Part shown: positions 21,420 through 29,689 of the stretch, in pieces
Position numbering within the stretch: position 1 is the first letter of the stretch
How the letters are laid out: each line of letters starts with the position of its first letter
DNA from: Scybalenecus merdavium
GTDB taxonomy: Bacteria; Bacillota; Clostridia; Oscillospirales; Acutalibacteraceae
Assembly (NCBI GenBank): GCA_018714405.1
Contig: DVNM01000036.1
Location: forward strand, 1 to 30,548
Reading direction: 5' to 3'
DNA length: 30,548 bases
The notes under the pieces: model-generated
The model's input: the letters and a program-made list of their open reading frames with translations, nothing else
Told to the model about the DNA's origin: nothing
The model's database searches: none
Made by a program: the position numbers and the translations under genes

Positions 21420-23928
21420 TCTCATCCTCCAGCGTGACCTGCTCCACCGGCGGTTCAGCGCCGGAGTAGGCCTGCATTTCCAGCCACTGCTGGCGGTTGA
21501 TCAAAATTTTACGGCCTTTAGAACCTTCCGCCGGACCGATAATGCCCTTATCCTGCAGCTGGTCGATGATCTTGGCGCCGCGCGCATAACCGACACCAAG
21601 CTTGCGCTGCAGGAAACTGGTGGAAGCCGTCTGGTTTTCCAGCACAACGTCCACAGCCTTTTCAAACAGATCATCCAGCTTTTCGCCGGGCTCGCCGTCA
21701 TCCAGAAACGGCGACGACTTTTTGTCAGCCACAGCGTTTTTCTCGATCTCTTTCTGGATCTCTTCGCTGTACTCGCTGGAGGTCTGATTTTTGATAAAGT
21801 CGCACAGCGCCTCTACCTCTTCGTCGCTGATAAAGCAGCCCTGCACACGCAGCGGCTTGCTGGCGCCGACCGGATTAAAGAGCATGTCGCCATGGCCGAG
21901 CAGCTTTTCAGCGCCGGCAGCATCCAGGATCGTACGCGAGTCGATCTGCGAACTGACGGCAAGTGCAATACGCGAAGAGATGTTGGCCTTGATCAGACCT
22001 GTGATAACGTCTACCGACGGGCGCTGCGTGGCAATGACCAGGTGCATGCCGGCCGCACGCGCCATCTGCGCCAGACGGCAGATGGAATCCTCCACCTCTT
22101 TCGGCGCAGCCATCATCAGGTCGGCCAGCTCGTCAATGAAGATCACGACTTTCGGCATCGGGTCAATATCGCCCTGCCTGGCGGCATATTTGTTGTAGCC
22201 CTCAATGTCGCGCACGCCGGTGTCGGAAAATTTCTGGTAACGCTGCAGCATTTCCGTAACCGCCCAGCCGAGCGCACCGGCCGCCTTGCGCGGGTCGGTC
22301 ACAACGGGAACAAGCAGGTGCGGAATGCCGCTGTATTTGGAAAACTCGACTTTTTTCGGGTCGATCATCAAAAACTTAACTTCGTCCGGACTGGCCTTGT
22401 AAAGGATCGATACGATGATCGAGTTCATACAGACCGACTTACCGGAACCGGTCGTACCGGCGATCAGCAGATGCGGCATCTTGGCCAAATCGGCATAGAC
22501 GCAGTTGCCGGCGATGTCCTTGCCGAGACCGGCGGTCAGCTTGCTTTTTTGCTGTTCAAACTCATATGTATCGATCAGCTCCCGCATGGAAACAATGTTT
22601 TTTACGCGGTTCGGCACTTCAATGCCGACAGCCGCTTTGCCCGGGATCGGCGCCTCGATACGAATGGAAGAAGCGGCCAGGTTCAGGGCAATATCATCGG
22701 TCAGATTGGTGATTTTGGAAATGCGGATGCCGGGCGCCGGCTTTAGCTCGTAGCGCGTAACGGTCGGCCCGCGCGAGATGTCGGTGATCTTCGCATCCAC
22801 ATTAAAAGAATGCAGCGCGTCGATCAGTTTTTCCGCGTTGTCCTTCAGCTCACTGCTGATGTCTTTGTTGCTGGCGCTTTTAGCCAGCGACAAAAGGTCT
22901 ACGCTCGGAAAAACATAATCGGCCGACTCGGTGTGCATCGCTTCCTCCGGCACTTCGAGCTTTTCGGTCTTTTCGATCTTTTCCGCAGCGGAAGCGGCGC
23001 CGACGATCTCGTCAAGCGTTTTTTCCGCACGGCTTTTTTCCGGCGCATTTTCACGCTGTGTGCGCGCTTTATGCTTTTCTGCGGAGGAGGCGTTGATCTC
23101 ATCGATCAGCGCCTGGTCAACGCCAAACGGCAGGTCGGCGGGTTTGGCCGCCTCGCGGCTTTTTTTCTTCGGCTTTTCCGACGGGGCATCCTCATCAAGG
23201 CCCGACGGCGGCACCTTATCGAGCGCCACATCCACATTGAAGCGGCTGCGCGTTCTTTCGCGGCGTTCCTCCAAAATCGGCGCGACTTTTTCCTTGGTCT
23301 TCACGGCCGGCTTGCTGACGCCCTTGAAAAACTGCAGCAGGGTGATGCCGGTCAAAAGCATGAAGTCCACAAAAATCAGAACCAGGTCAATAATAATGGC
23401 CGGTGCCTTGCCACAGCTGAGCAGCAGCCAGCCGAGCACGCCGCCGACAAAACCGCCGTTGAACGTTTCCGGCGCGTCGTAATAAGCGCCGACAACGGCG
23501 CTTTGGAACGCATCGCCGCTGTCGTGCACGATAACATGAATCAGCGCAGACAACAAAAAGACCATAACCAAGCTTTCCGCACTTTTGGCAACGGTCACGC
23601 CAACGGGCGGCCGGCGAATGGCGCTGAAAACATTCACAACGATCAAAATGATCGGCAGCAAAATCGCCGAAAGGTAGCCGAATACGCCGACATAAAAATT
23701 GTGCAGCGCAAGCCAGGCACCCTCCCCTTCGATCACGGCAATGAAAAAGAGCAAAACGGAAAACGCAAAAAGCACGATGCACAAAATGCGGTCCGTATCT
23801 TCACGCCGGGCGGCCGAACGCTCACGCGCAGACGGCGGCACAAAACGCGTAGACGGCCGCGTGGAAGAAGTGCGGCTGCTTTTTGCATTTTTTGCCTTAT
23901 TTCTGGCATTTCTGCTGGTAGTTGCCAT
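21394..23928 (-). CDS. ftsK: DNA translocase FtsK/SpoIIIE
   Basis: An 844-residue membrane-anchored ATP-driven DNA pump that moves chromosomal DNA through the closing septum during division or sporulation. A basic N-terminus is followed by four to five membrane segments (about residues 48-190), a charged linker (190-330), and a motor with Walker A GTTGSGKS at 491-498 and Walker B VVIFIDELADL near 590-600. A C-terminal gamma winged helix (FLQRKLGVGYARGAKIIDQL) would read the polar DNA sequences. The length is typical of Firmicute SpoIIIE/FtsK. GGAGG lies 10 bases before the ATG. tepA and a ylzJ-like gene precede it as in Bacillus, which supports orthology with spoIIIE; sequence alone does not separate ftsK from spoIIIE roles. 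Confidence 0.95.
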   Translation of the reverse strand: MATTSRNARNKAKNAKSSRTSSTRPSTRFVPPSARERSAARREDTDRILCIVLFAFSVLLFFIAVIEGEGAWLALHNFYVGVFGYLSAILLPIILIVVNVFSAIRRPPVGVTVAKSAESLVMVFLLSALIHVIVHDSGDAFQSAVVGAYYDAPETFNGGFVGGVLGWLLLSCGKAPAIIIDLVLIFVDFMLLTGITLLQFFKGVSKPAVKTKEKVAPILEERRERTRSRFNVDVALDKVPPSGLDEDAPSEKPKKKSREAAKPADLPFGVDQALIDEINASSAEKHKARTQRENAPEKSRAEKTLDEIVGAASAAEKIEKTEKLEVPEEAMHTESADYVFPSVDLLSLAKSASNKDISSELKDNAEKLIDALHSFNVDAKITDISRGPTVTRYELKPAPGIRISKITNLTDDIALNLAASSIRIEAPIPGKAAVGIEVPNRVKNIVSMRELIDTYEFEQQKSKLTAGLGKDIAGNCVYADLAKMPHLLIAGTTGSGKSVCMNSIIVSILYKASPDEVKFLMIDPKKVEFSKYSGIPHLLVPVVTDPRKAAGALGWAVTEMLQRYQKFSDTGVRDIEGYNKYAARQGDIDPMPKVVIFIDELADLMMAAPKEVEDSICRLAQMARAAGMHLVIATQRPSVDVITGLIKANISSRIALAVSSQIDSRTILDAAGAEKLLGHGDMLFNPVGASKPLRVQGCFISDEEVEALCDFIKNQTSSEYSEEIQKEIEKNAVADKKSSPFLDDGEPGEKLDDLFEKAVDVVLENQTASTSFLQRKLGVGYARGAKIIDQLQDKGIIGPAEGSKGRKILINRQQWLEMQAYSGAEPPVEQVTLEDENENDGTEM

Positions 23929-23943
23929 ACTGAAAAGTCCTCC

Positions 23944-24807
23944 TTAACGAATAAATAACTGAACGATACCAACAACACTGACGACCGCGCCAAAAGCGAG
24001 GTCGTACCACACGAAATACTGCAGATGGCGCTTGCAAACGACCCACAAAAACAGCCGGGCCGCAAAAAACGCCGCCGCTGCCGCAACTACAAAAGCCAAA
24101 ATAGCCGGACCTACAGCCGGCGCCGACGGCGTCTGCACCAGTTCGATGATACCGCGCCCCAAGAAAGCGGGCGCCGCAATGGCAAACGCATAGCGCACAG
24201 CCAGCTTGTCCGCCAAGCCCCAGAGCATGGCCACACAGGTAAGCAGTGCGACCACAGAAAAACCGGCCATGTTTACGCCCACGAGCGCCAGCACGCCCAT
24301 GATCAGTGCAAAGCGCACATCCATGCCGCGGGTCTCCCGGCGGCGCATGTCGGCCGTTTTGATGCAGGCCAGCATCACGCCGAACATGACCAGGTAGGCA
24401 AAACCCTCGTCAAACAGACAGCGGTCATAAGAAAAATAACGGAAAAACTCGTAAAGATTGCCGTAATCGCCCGCCGGCAGCAAAAGCACAAGGAAAAACA
24501 GAAAGCTGATGAGCGTACAGCCCATAAAGCCCCTTGTGGGCGGCATGGACTTGAGCGAAAACTGTTTTCGCGCCATGTCGGCAAAACTCATAAAAAACTC
24601 GCCGGTTTCGCGCCTGAACATTTTAAAAAACGCAGCCACGATGCCCAGTGCGACTGCAATATGTATTATACCGGCCAGCGGGGAAACCGTGCCGGAAAAA
24701 TCGCCTGCAAAATCACGCTGCACCGCCTGAAGCCCACTGAATGAAAGCGGAAAAATTTCAGCGACGGCCTGAACGACGGCCTGCAGGACCGCCAGGATAT
24801 AGGACAT
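23944..24807 (-). CDS. UppP/BacA-like membrane protein lacking the catalytic arginine motif
   Basis: A 287-residue protein with about 8 membrane segments. It follows undecaprenyl-diphosphate phosphatase (UppP/BacA) along its length: LQAVVQAVAEIFPLSFSGLQ aligns with the (E/Q)GLTEFLPxSSxGH motif, HIAVALGIVAAFFKMFRR with the next helix, and the end (CKRHLQYFVWYDLAFGAVVS) with the UppP C-terminus. But the second motif PGxSRSG is replaced by MAGFSVVA near residues 180-190, so the catalytic Arg is gone, and one of the two motif-1 Glu is Gln. It is therefore probably not a normal phosphatase. ATG at 24807 has GGAGG 8 bases upstream. It lies between ylzJ-like and ftsK, in one operon. Alternative: an unrelated membrane protein with chance similarity. 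Confidence 0.65.
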   Translation of the reverse strand: MSYILAVLQAVVQAVAEIFPLSFSGLQAVQRDFAGDFSGTVSPLAGIIHIAVALGIVAAFFKMFRRETGEFFMSFADMARKQFSLKSMPPTRGFMGCTLISFLFFLVLLLPAGDYGNLYEFFRYFSYDRCLFDEGFAYLVMFGVMLACIKTADMRRRETRGMDVRFALIMGVLALVGVNMAGFSVVALLTCVAMLWGLADKLAVRYAFAIAAPAFLGRGIIELVQTPSAPAVGPAILAFVVAAAAAFFAARLFLWVVCKRHLQYFVWYDLAFGAVVSVVGIVQLFIR

Positions 24808-24952
24808 TGTCTTTTCCTCCGAACAAATGAGCATTGTCAATCGTATAGCCGAAATGCAGATAATCGTAAGGATCGCTCGAGCGGTATGCGCTCGTATGCC
24901 CTACTGACCAGTCATAAAAAACGTCTGCTTCATTGACGATCGTGAACAGCAC
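24758..24952 (-). CDS. ylzJ: YlzJ-like protein
   Basis: A 64-residue protein starting MLFTIVNEADVF, as in the YlzJ family (typically MxLYTxVPxExVF), with SSDPYDYL further on, where family members have SxDPxxYL. The function is unknown. The start is taken as GTG at 24952 because GGAGG lies 9 bases upstream and the family begins there; an ATG at 24961 abuts the ribosome binding site. It overlaps the end of tepA by 23 bases and the start of the UppP-like gene by 50 bases. The order tepA - ylzJ - ftsK/spoIIIE is the same in Bacillus (ymfB - ylzJ - spoIIIE), which strongly supports the call. Confidence 0.75.
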   Translation of the reverse strand: MLFTIVNEADVFYDWSVGHTSAYRSSDPYDYLHFGYTIDNAHLFGGKDNVLYPGGPAGRRSGRR

Positions 24953-25628
24953 CGACCTCATCCTCCTCAATGCGTTTTTCCAGAAAGTCAAGCGCGTCGC
25001 TGAGCCCGCCGATCTCGTCGATCAGGCCGCATTCCACGGCTGCCTCGCCGTTCAGTACAGTGCCGACGTCCATCACCAGTTCACCGGTCTTCATCATCAG
25101 CGCCCGGAAATCCTCACCCGAGATCCTCGAATTGCTCTCCACAAAATTTACGATGCGTTCCTGCATTTTTTCAAAATAAGAAAGCGTCTGCGGCACGCCG
25201 AGCACAAGCCCGTTCATGCGCACGGGGTGCACCGTCATGGTGGCGCTCGGCACGATAAAGCTTTTATTGCACGACACAGCGAGCGGCACGCCAATGGAAT
25301 GGCCGCCGCCCAGTACAAGCGAAGCGCTTGGCGTGCGCATGGTGGCCAAAAGCTCTGCAATGGCAAGGCCCGCCTCCACATCGCCGCCGACGGTGTTCAA
25401 AATGATCAGCAAACCGTCGATTTCTTTGCTTTCCTCAATCGCAACTAGCTGAGGGATGACATGCTCATATTTGGTTGTTTTATTTTGGCTGGGCAAAATA
25501 TAGTGCCCTTCGATCTGGCCGATAATGGTCAGACAGTGAATAAATCTGCCGTTTTTGGAGATGGTGATGGAGCCGTTTTCAGGCTGCGCGGTCACTTCCT
25601 CCTGCACTTCCTGCTGTGTTTCAGACAA
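24930..25628 (-). CDS. tepA: TepA/ClpP-like serine protease
   Basis: A 232-residue protein of the ClpP/crotonase fold, TepA (YmfB) branch, reported in Bacillus to aid protein export and spore protein turnover. GGD at 81-83 forms the oxyanion region, S111 in GGGHSIGVPLA is the likely nucleophile and H134 in TMTVHPVRM the likely base. No signal peptide, so it faces the cytoplasm. The start is TTG at 25628, with GGGAGGG about 8 bases upstream and no in-frame ATG near. It is first in the long minus-strand operon leading to ftsK and srtB, driven by the promoter at 25689-25717. Confidence 0.9.
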   Translation of the reverse strand: MSETQQEVQEEVTAQPENGSITISKNGRFIHCLTIIGQIEGHYILPSQNKTTKYEHVIPQLVAIEESKEIDGLLIILNTVGGDVEAGLAIAELLATMRTPSASLVLGGGHSIGVPLAVSCNKSFIVPSATMTVHPVRMNGLVLGVPQTLSYFEKMQERIVNFVESNSRISGEDFRALMMKTGELVMDVGTVLNGEAAVECGLIDEIGGLSDALDFLEKRIEEDEVGAVHDRQ

Positions 25629-25688
25629 CTTCGATCCCTCCCATAGGAACTGCTTTTAGTATGCCCAAAACAACAGGATATACCCAGT

Positions 25689-25717
25689 ATTTTAGCATAA
25701 AAGGCGGTTCAATTCAA
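25689..25717 (-). promoter_or_regulatory. Promoter of the tepA-ftsK-srtB operon
   Basis: Minus strand TTGAAT (25712-25717), 17-base spacer ending TGC, then TAAAAT (25689-25694): an extended -10 promoter. The leader is about 55 bases. It is divergent from the aconitase promoter 60-100 bases away. Confidence 0.7.
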
Positions 25718-25763
25718 CCTCATGTTCAAAATCTTAAATTTCGTTGAACAAACATAATTTATT

Positions 25764-25781
25764 TTGTTAGCCGGTTGACAA
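25764..25781. promoter_or_regulatory. Rex-type operator before the acn-icd-rex operon
   Basis: TTGTTA-N6-TGACAA, an 18-base inverted repeat fitting the Rex consensus TTGTNA-N6-TNACAA (established for Rex in Gram-positive bacteria). Its right half contains the -35 box of the aconitase promoter, so bound Rex would block RNA polymerase. The rex gene is the third gene of this operon. Low NADH would favour binding; high NADH would release it. Confidence 0.7.
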
Positions 25782-25803
25782 TGTTCTATGATTATTATAA
25801 AAT
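25775..25803 (+). promoter_or_regulatory. Promoter of the acn-icd-rex operon
   Basis: Perfect TTGACA (25775-25780), 17-base spacer, TAAAAT (25798-25803). The leader is about 55 bases and ends in AGGAGG, 9 bases before the aconitase ATG. Confidence 0.82.
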
Positions 25804-25865
25804 AAGTTCGTTAAATTTATATACATCTTAAAAGAGAAAAGAACGAAGTCAGGAGGAAACAGAAA

Positions 25866-27806
25866 ATGGGACTTACGCTTGCACAAAAGCTGATCCAGTC
25901 GCACCTGGTTGAGGGTGAAATGATCCCCGGCACCGAGATCGGGCTGAAGATCGACCAGACCCTTACGCAGGACGCGACCGGTACAATGGCTTACCTTGAA
26001 TTTGAGGCAATGGGCGTGGACCGTGTCAAAACTGAAAGATCGGTCGCCTACATTGACCACAACACACTGCAGACCGGCTTTGAAAACGCCGACGACCACC
26101 GTTTTATTCAGACGGTGACCAAAAAGCACGGCATTTACTTCAGCCGGCCGGGCAACGGCATCTGCCACCAGGTGCACCTGGAACGCTTCGGCATTCCGGG
26201 CAAAACGCTGATCGGCTCCGACAGCCATACGCCGACCGGCGGCGGTATCGGCATGCTGGCCATGGGCGCCGGCGGTCTGGACGTGGCCGTGGCCATGGGC
26301 GGCGGCACCTACTACATTCCGATGCCGAAAATGACCAGGATCAACCTGACCGGCAAACTGCAGCCGTGGGTGTCGGCCAAGGACGTGATTTTAGAAGTGC
26401 TGCGGCGCATGACCGTAAAAGGCGGCGTGGGCAAGATCATTGAATACGGCGGCGAAGGCGTAAAAACGCTGAGCGTGCCGGAGCGCGCCACCATTACCAA
26501 CATGGGGGCCGAACTTGGCGCCACCACGTCCATCTTCCCGTCTGACGAGATCACGCGTGCATTTTTGAAAGCACAGGGCCGTGAAGACGACTGGACCGAG
26601 ATCCAGCCCGACGCAGACGCCCAGTATGACGAGGTCATCGACATCAACTTAAGCGAACTTGAGCCGCTGGCCGCTATGCCGCACATGCCCGACCGCGTGA
26701 AAAAGGTCAAAGAGATCGGCAAGATCAAGATCGACCAGGTCGCGATCGGTTCGTGCACCAACTCCTCTTATACCGACATGATGAAAGTTGCGGCCATCTT
26801 AAAAGGCAAAACCGTGTGCCCCAGCGTTTCGCTTTGCATTGCGCCCGGCTCCAAGCAGGTGCTCAACATGCTGGCATTAAACGGCGGCCTGTCCGACATG
26901 ATCAGCGCCGGCGCCAGGATCCTGGAATCTGCCTGCGGTCCGTGCATCGGCATGGGCCAGTCGCCGAACAGCGCCGGTATTTCGCTGCGCACGTTCAACC
27001 GCAACTTTGAGGGCCGCAGCGGCACAAAAGACGCCGGCATCTACCTGGTGTCGCCGGAAGTGGCCGCCGCCTCTGCGCTGACCGGCTACCTGACCGACCC
27101 GAGGGAGCTTGGCGAAGCGCCGCACATTGTGATGCCCGAGCGTTTCATTGTAAACGACAACATGATCGAGCCGCCGGCCACGCCGGAAGAGGCAAAGGAC
27201 GTGGAAGTGCTGCGCGGGCCGAACATCAAGCCCTTCCCGAAAACGCAGCCGCTGCCGGAGGAGATCACAGCCAAGGCCGTTTTGAAAGTCGGCGACAATA
27301 TCACGACCGATCACATTATGCCGGCCGGTGCAAAGATCCTGCCCTACCGTTCCAACATCCCTTACCTTTCCAAATTCTGCTTTGCCGTGTGCGACGAGAC
27401 GTTTTCCGAGCGCTGCAAAGCCGAGGGCAAAGGCTTTGTCATCGGCGGTTCCAACTACGGCCAGGGTTCCAGCCGTGAGCACGCGGCGCTGGTGCCGCTC
27501 TACCTGGGCGTTAAGGCCGTGATCACCAAGAGCTTTGCCCGTATCCATGTGGCAAACCTGATCAACGCCGGCATTCTGCCGTTTACCTTTGCCAATGAAG
27601 CCGACTACGACAAGATCGACCAGATGGATGAGCTGTCGCTGCCGAACATCCGCGAAAAGATCGCAAACGGCGAAACGGTAACGCTCAAGAACCTGACAAA
27701 AGGCGAGGAATATACGCTTGAAGCCAACTTCTCGCAGCGCCAGAAAGACATTTTACTGGCCGGCGGCCTGCTGGATTACACCCGCGAGCTGCATAAAGAC
27801 GCATAA
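25866..27806 (+). CDS. acnA: Aconitate hydratase
   Basis: A 646-residue [4Fe-4S] enzyme that isomerises citrate to isocitrate in the cytoplasm. Cluster ligands are C297 in IGSCTNSSYTD and C357 and C360 in ESACGPCIGMG. LIGSDSHTPTGGG and the swivelling-domain loop NYGQGSSREHAALVPL (substrate phosphate/carboxylate binding) are in place. The length matches the compact 640-residue aconitase clade of anaerobes, shorter than the 890-residue AcnA of E. coli. It is first in an operon with isocitrate dehydrogenase (28-base gap) and rex. No citrate synthase is in the window. With icd it makes 2-oxoglutarate, mainly for glutamate synthesis in a fermentative organism. The cluster is oxygen-sensitive, in keeping with anaerobic life. 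Confidence 0.95.
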   Translation: MGLTLAQKLIQSHLVEGEMIPGTEIGLKIDQTLTQDATGTMAYLEFEAMGVDRVKTERSVAYIDHNTLQTGFENADDHRFIQTVTKKHGIYFSRPGNGICHQVHLERFGIPGKTLIGSDSHTPTGGGIGMLAMGAGGLDVAVAMGGGTYYIPMPKMTRINLTGKLQPWVSAKDVILEVLRRMTVKGGVGKIIEYGGEGVKTLSVPERATITNMGAELGATTSIFPSDEITRAFLKAQGREDDWTEIQPDADAQYDEVIDINLSELEPLAAMPHMPDRVKKVKEIGKIKIDQVAIGSCTNSSYTDMMKVAAILKGKTVCPSVSLCIAPGSKQVLNMLALNGGLSDMISAGARILESACGPCIGMGQSPNSAGISLRTFNRNFEGRSGTKDAGIYLVSPEVAAASALTGYLTDPRELGEAPHIVMPERFIVNDNMIEPPATPEEAKDVEVLRGPNIKPFPKTQPLPEEITAKAVLKVGDNITTDHIMPAGAKILPYRSNIPYLSKFCFAVCDETFSERCKAEGKGFVIGGSNYGQGSSREHAALVPLYLGVKAVITKSFARIHVANLINAGILPFTFANEADYDKIDQMDELSLPNIREKIANGETVTLKNLTKGEEYTLEANFSQRQKDILLAGGLLDYTRELHKDA

Positions 27807-27833
27807 AGTTACATACATAAAAGGAGTAAGGAC

Positions 27834-29009
27834 ATGACTGTAGAAGAAAAAGCCATTGAAGAGGCCGTTGAAAAATTCAGAGGCCTGATGACTGCGCAGC
27901 TTGCGCGTGCCAAAAAAATTAAAGAAGACAACGCTTTTACCGATTTTCAGGCGCTCGACACCATTGTGATCGGCATCTGCGGCGGCGACGGCATCGGCCC
28001 GATCATCACGAAAGAGAGCGAACGCGTGCTGGCCTTTTTGCTGAAGGACGAAGTCGCCCGCGGCAAAGTGCAGTTTAAAGAGATCGACGGTCTGACGATC
28101 GAGAACCGCGCCGCCTGCAACAAAGCCATTCCGGACGATGTGCTGGAAGAGCTCAAACAGTGCAACGTGATCCTGAAAGGCCCGACCACCACACCGCGCG
28201 CCGGCGACCCGTGGCCGAACGTGGAATCGGCCAACGTGGCCATGCGTAAAGAGCTGGACCTGTTTGCCAACATGCGCCCCGTTAAAGTGCCCGAGGAAGG
28301 CATTGACTGGACCTTTTTCCGTGAAAACACCGAGGGCGGCTATGCCGTTGGTTCGCACGGCGTGAACATTACCGACGACCTGGCAGTGGACTTCACCGTG
28401 GCCACGCAGGAGGGCTGCGAGCGCATTGCCCGCCTGGCTTTCGACTACGCCAGACGCAACCACAAGGAAAAAGTTTCCATCATCACAAAAGCCAACATCA
28501 TCAAAACGACCGACGGCAAATTCCTGAAAACGGCGCAGAAGATCGCCGAGGAATACCCCGAGATCGCTGTGGACGACTGGTATGTGGACATTACGACCGC
28601 AAAGCTGATCGACCCCAAGCGCAGAAGAGACTTTAAGGTGTTCGTGCTGCCGAACCTTTACGGCGACATCATCACCGACGAGGCGGCTGAGTTCCAGGGC
28701 GGCGTCGGCACGGCCGGCAGCGCCAACATCGGCAAAAAATACGCCATGTTCGAAGCCATCCACGGTTCCGCGCCGCGCATGATCCAAGAGGGCCGCGGCG
28801 ACTACGCCGACCCGTGCTCCATGCTGCGTGCCTCCGTCATGCTGCTGTCGCACATCGGCTACCAGAAAGAGGCCGACGCGCTGGAAAAAGCGCTCGACAT
28901 CTGCATGTTTGAAGAGAAAAAGCTCACCATCACCGGCCGCGACACCGGCTGCACCTGCAAAGAATTCGGCGATTATGTGATGGAGACGATCACCAAAATC
29001 ACAAAATAA
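27834..29009 (+). CDS. icd: Isocitrate dehydrogenase (isocitrate/isopropylmalate dehydrogenase family)
   Basis: A 391-residue beta-decarboxylating dehydrogenase that turns isocitrate into 2-oxoglutarate and CO2. The sequence shows GDGIGP at 51-56, the substrate loop SANVAMRKELDLFANMRPVK, ENTEGGYA, and NLYGDIITDEAAEFQGGVGTAGSANIG near the metal site. Cofactor choice is not clear: after HGSAP the residues are Arg-Met, neither the Lys-Tyr of NADP enzymes (E. coli) nor the Asp-Ile of NAD enzymes. Location beside acnA and under a Rex operator favours isocitrate over isopropylmalate as substrate. AAGGAGTAAGG lies just before the ATG. It is followed 15 bases later by rex. Confidence 0.9.
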   Translation: MTVEEKAIEEAVEKFRGLMTAQLARAKKIKEDNAFTDFQALDTIVIGICGGDGIGPIITKESERVLAFLLKDEVARGKVQFKEIDGLTIENRAACNKAIPDDVLEELKQCNVILKGPTTTPRAGDPWPNVESANVAMRKELDLFANMRPVKVPEEGIDWTFFRENTEGGYAVGSHGVNITDDLAVDFTVATQEGCERIARLAFDYARRNHKEKVSIITKANIIKTTDGKFLKTAQKIAEEYPEIAVDDWYVDITTAKLIDPKRRRDFKVFVLPNLYGDIITDEAAEFQGGVGTAGSANIGKKYAMFEAIHGSAPRMIQEGRGDYADPCSMLRASVMLLSHIGYQKEADALEKALDICMFEEKKLTITGRDTGCTCKEFGDYVMETITKITK

Positions 29010-29024
29010 TTCGGAGTCTTACCC

Positions 29025-29687
29025 ATGAAAAACGAAAAAAAAGAGGAAATATCCATCTCCGTGATCAAACGCCTGCCGCGCTACTACCGTTTTTTGCGCA
29101 ATTTGAAAGAAAACGGTATTGTGCGCATTTCGTCCAAAGAGCTGGCAGAAAAAATGGGGCTGACGGCTTCGCAGATCCGCCACGACTTCAACTGCTTCGG
29201 CGGATTCGGCCAGCAGGGCTACGGCTATAACGTGCCGGAGCTTTACAAAAAGATTGGCAAGATCCTTTGCGTAGACAAACGCCTGCGCACCGTGCTGATC
29301 GGCGCCGGCAACCTGGGCAAAACGGTGGCCGGCAAGCTGTTCGGCCAGGATTCCGGCTTTCAGCTTTTGGGCATTTTTGACAAGAACGAGGCCGTCTGCG
29401 GCAACATGATCAAGGGCATTCCGGTGCGCCACATCAACCAACTGGAAAACTTCTGCATCGACAACGCCGTGGCGGTAGCCGTCATCTGCATTCCGTCGAA
29501 CGACATGAAAGACCTCACCAACCTGCTTGTGAAAACGGGTATTAAGGCGTTTTGGAATTTCAGCGACTACGACATTGCCATGAACCACCCCGGCGTACTG
29601 GTAGAAAACGTGCACCTGAGCGATTCGCTGATGACACTGGGCTACCTGACCAACACGGCATTTGGCGACGAGCTTGCGGAGGACTGA
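29025..29687 (+). CDS. rex: Redox-sensing transcriptional repressor Rex
   Basis: A 220-residue NADH/NAD+-sensing repressor. The N-terminal winged helix (RLPRYYRFLRNLKENGIVRI, then SSKELAEKMGLTASQIRHDF at 36-55) is typical of Rex, as is GQQGYGY at 62-68. The Rossmann domain has VLIGAGNLGKTV with GAGNLG at 93-98, and the C-terminal helix (DSLMTLGYLTNTAF) would be domain-swapped in the dimer. The length is standard. GGAG lies about 9 bases before the ATG. It sits third in the aconitase operon, which carries a Rex-type operator over its -35 box. Other likely targets near by are the dehydrogenase at the right edge and perhaps pflB, though no operator is visible at pflB. Confidence 0.97.
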   Translation: MKNEKKEEISISVIKRLPRYYRFLRNLKENGIVRISSKELAEKMGLTASQIRHDFNCFGGFGQQGYGYNVPELYKKIGKILCVDKRLRTVLIGAGNLGKTVAGKLFGQDSGFQLLGIFDKNEAVCGNMIKGIPVRHINQLENFCIDNAVAVAVICIPSNDMKDLTNLLVKTGIKAFWNFSDYDIAMNHPGVLVENVHLSDSLMTLGYLTNTAFGDELAED

Positions 29688-29689
29688 CC

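Noticed and set aside
19926..21437. 503-codon plus-strand open frame
   Set aside because: Antisense to the YgiQ gene, whose cysteine motif and family match are clear; the antisense product is an implausible basic sequence.
21379..23958. Two long plus-strand open frames (455 and 382 codons)
   Set aside because: Antisense to ftsK, which has Walker motifs and full family match.
27753..28853. 366-codon minus-strand open frame
   Set aside because: Antisense to isocitrate dehydrogenase; no start signal, and composition follows the codon bias of the opposite strand.
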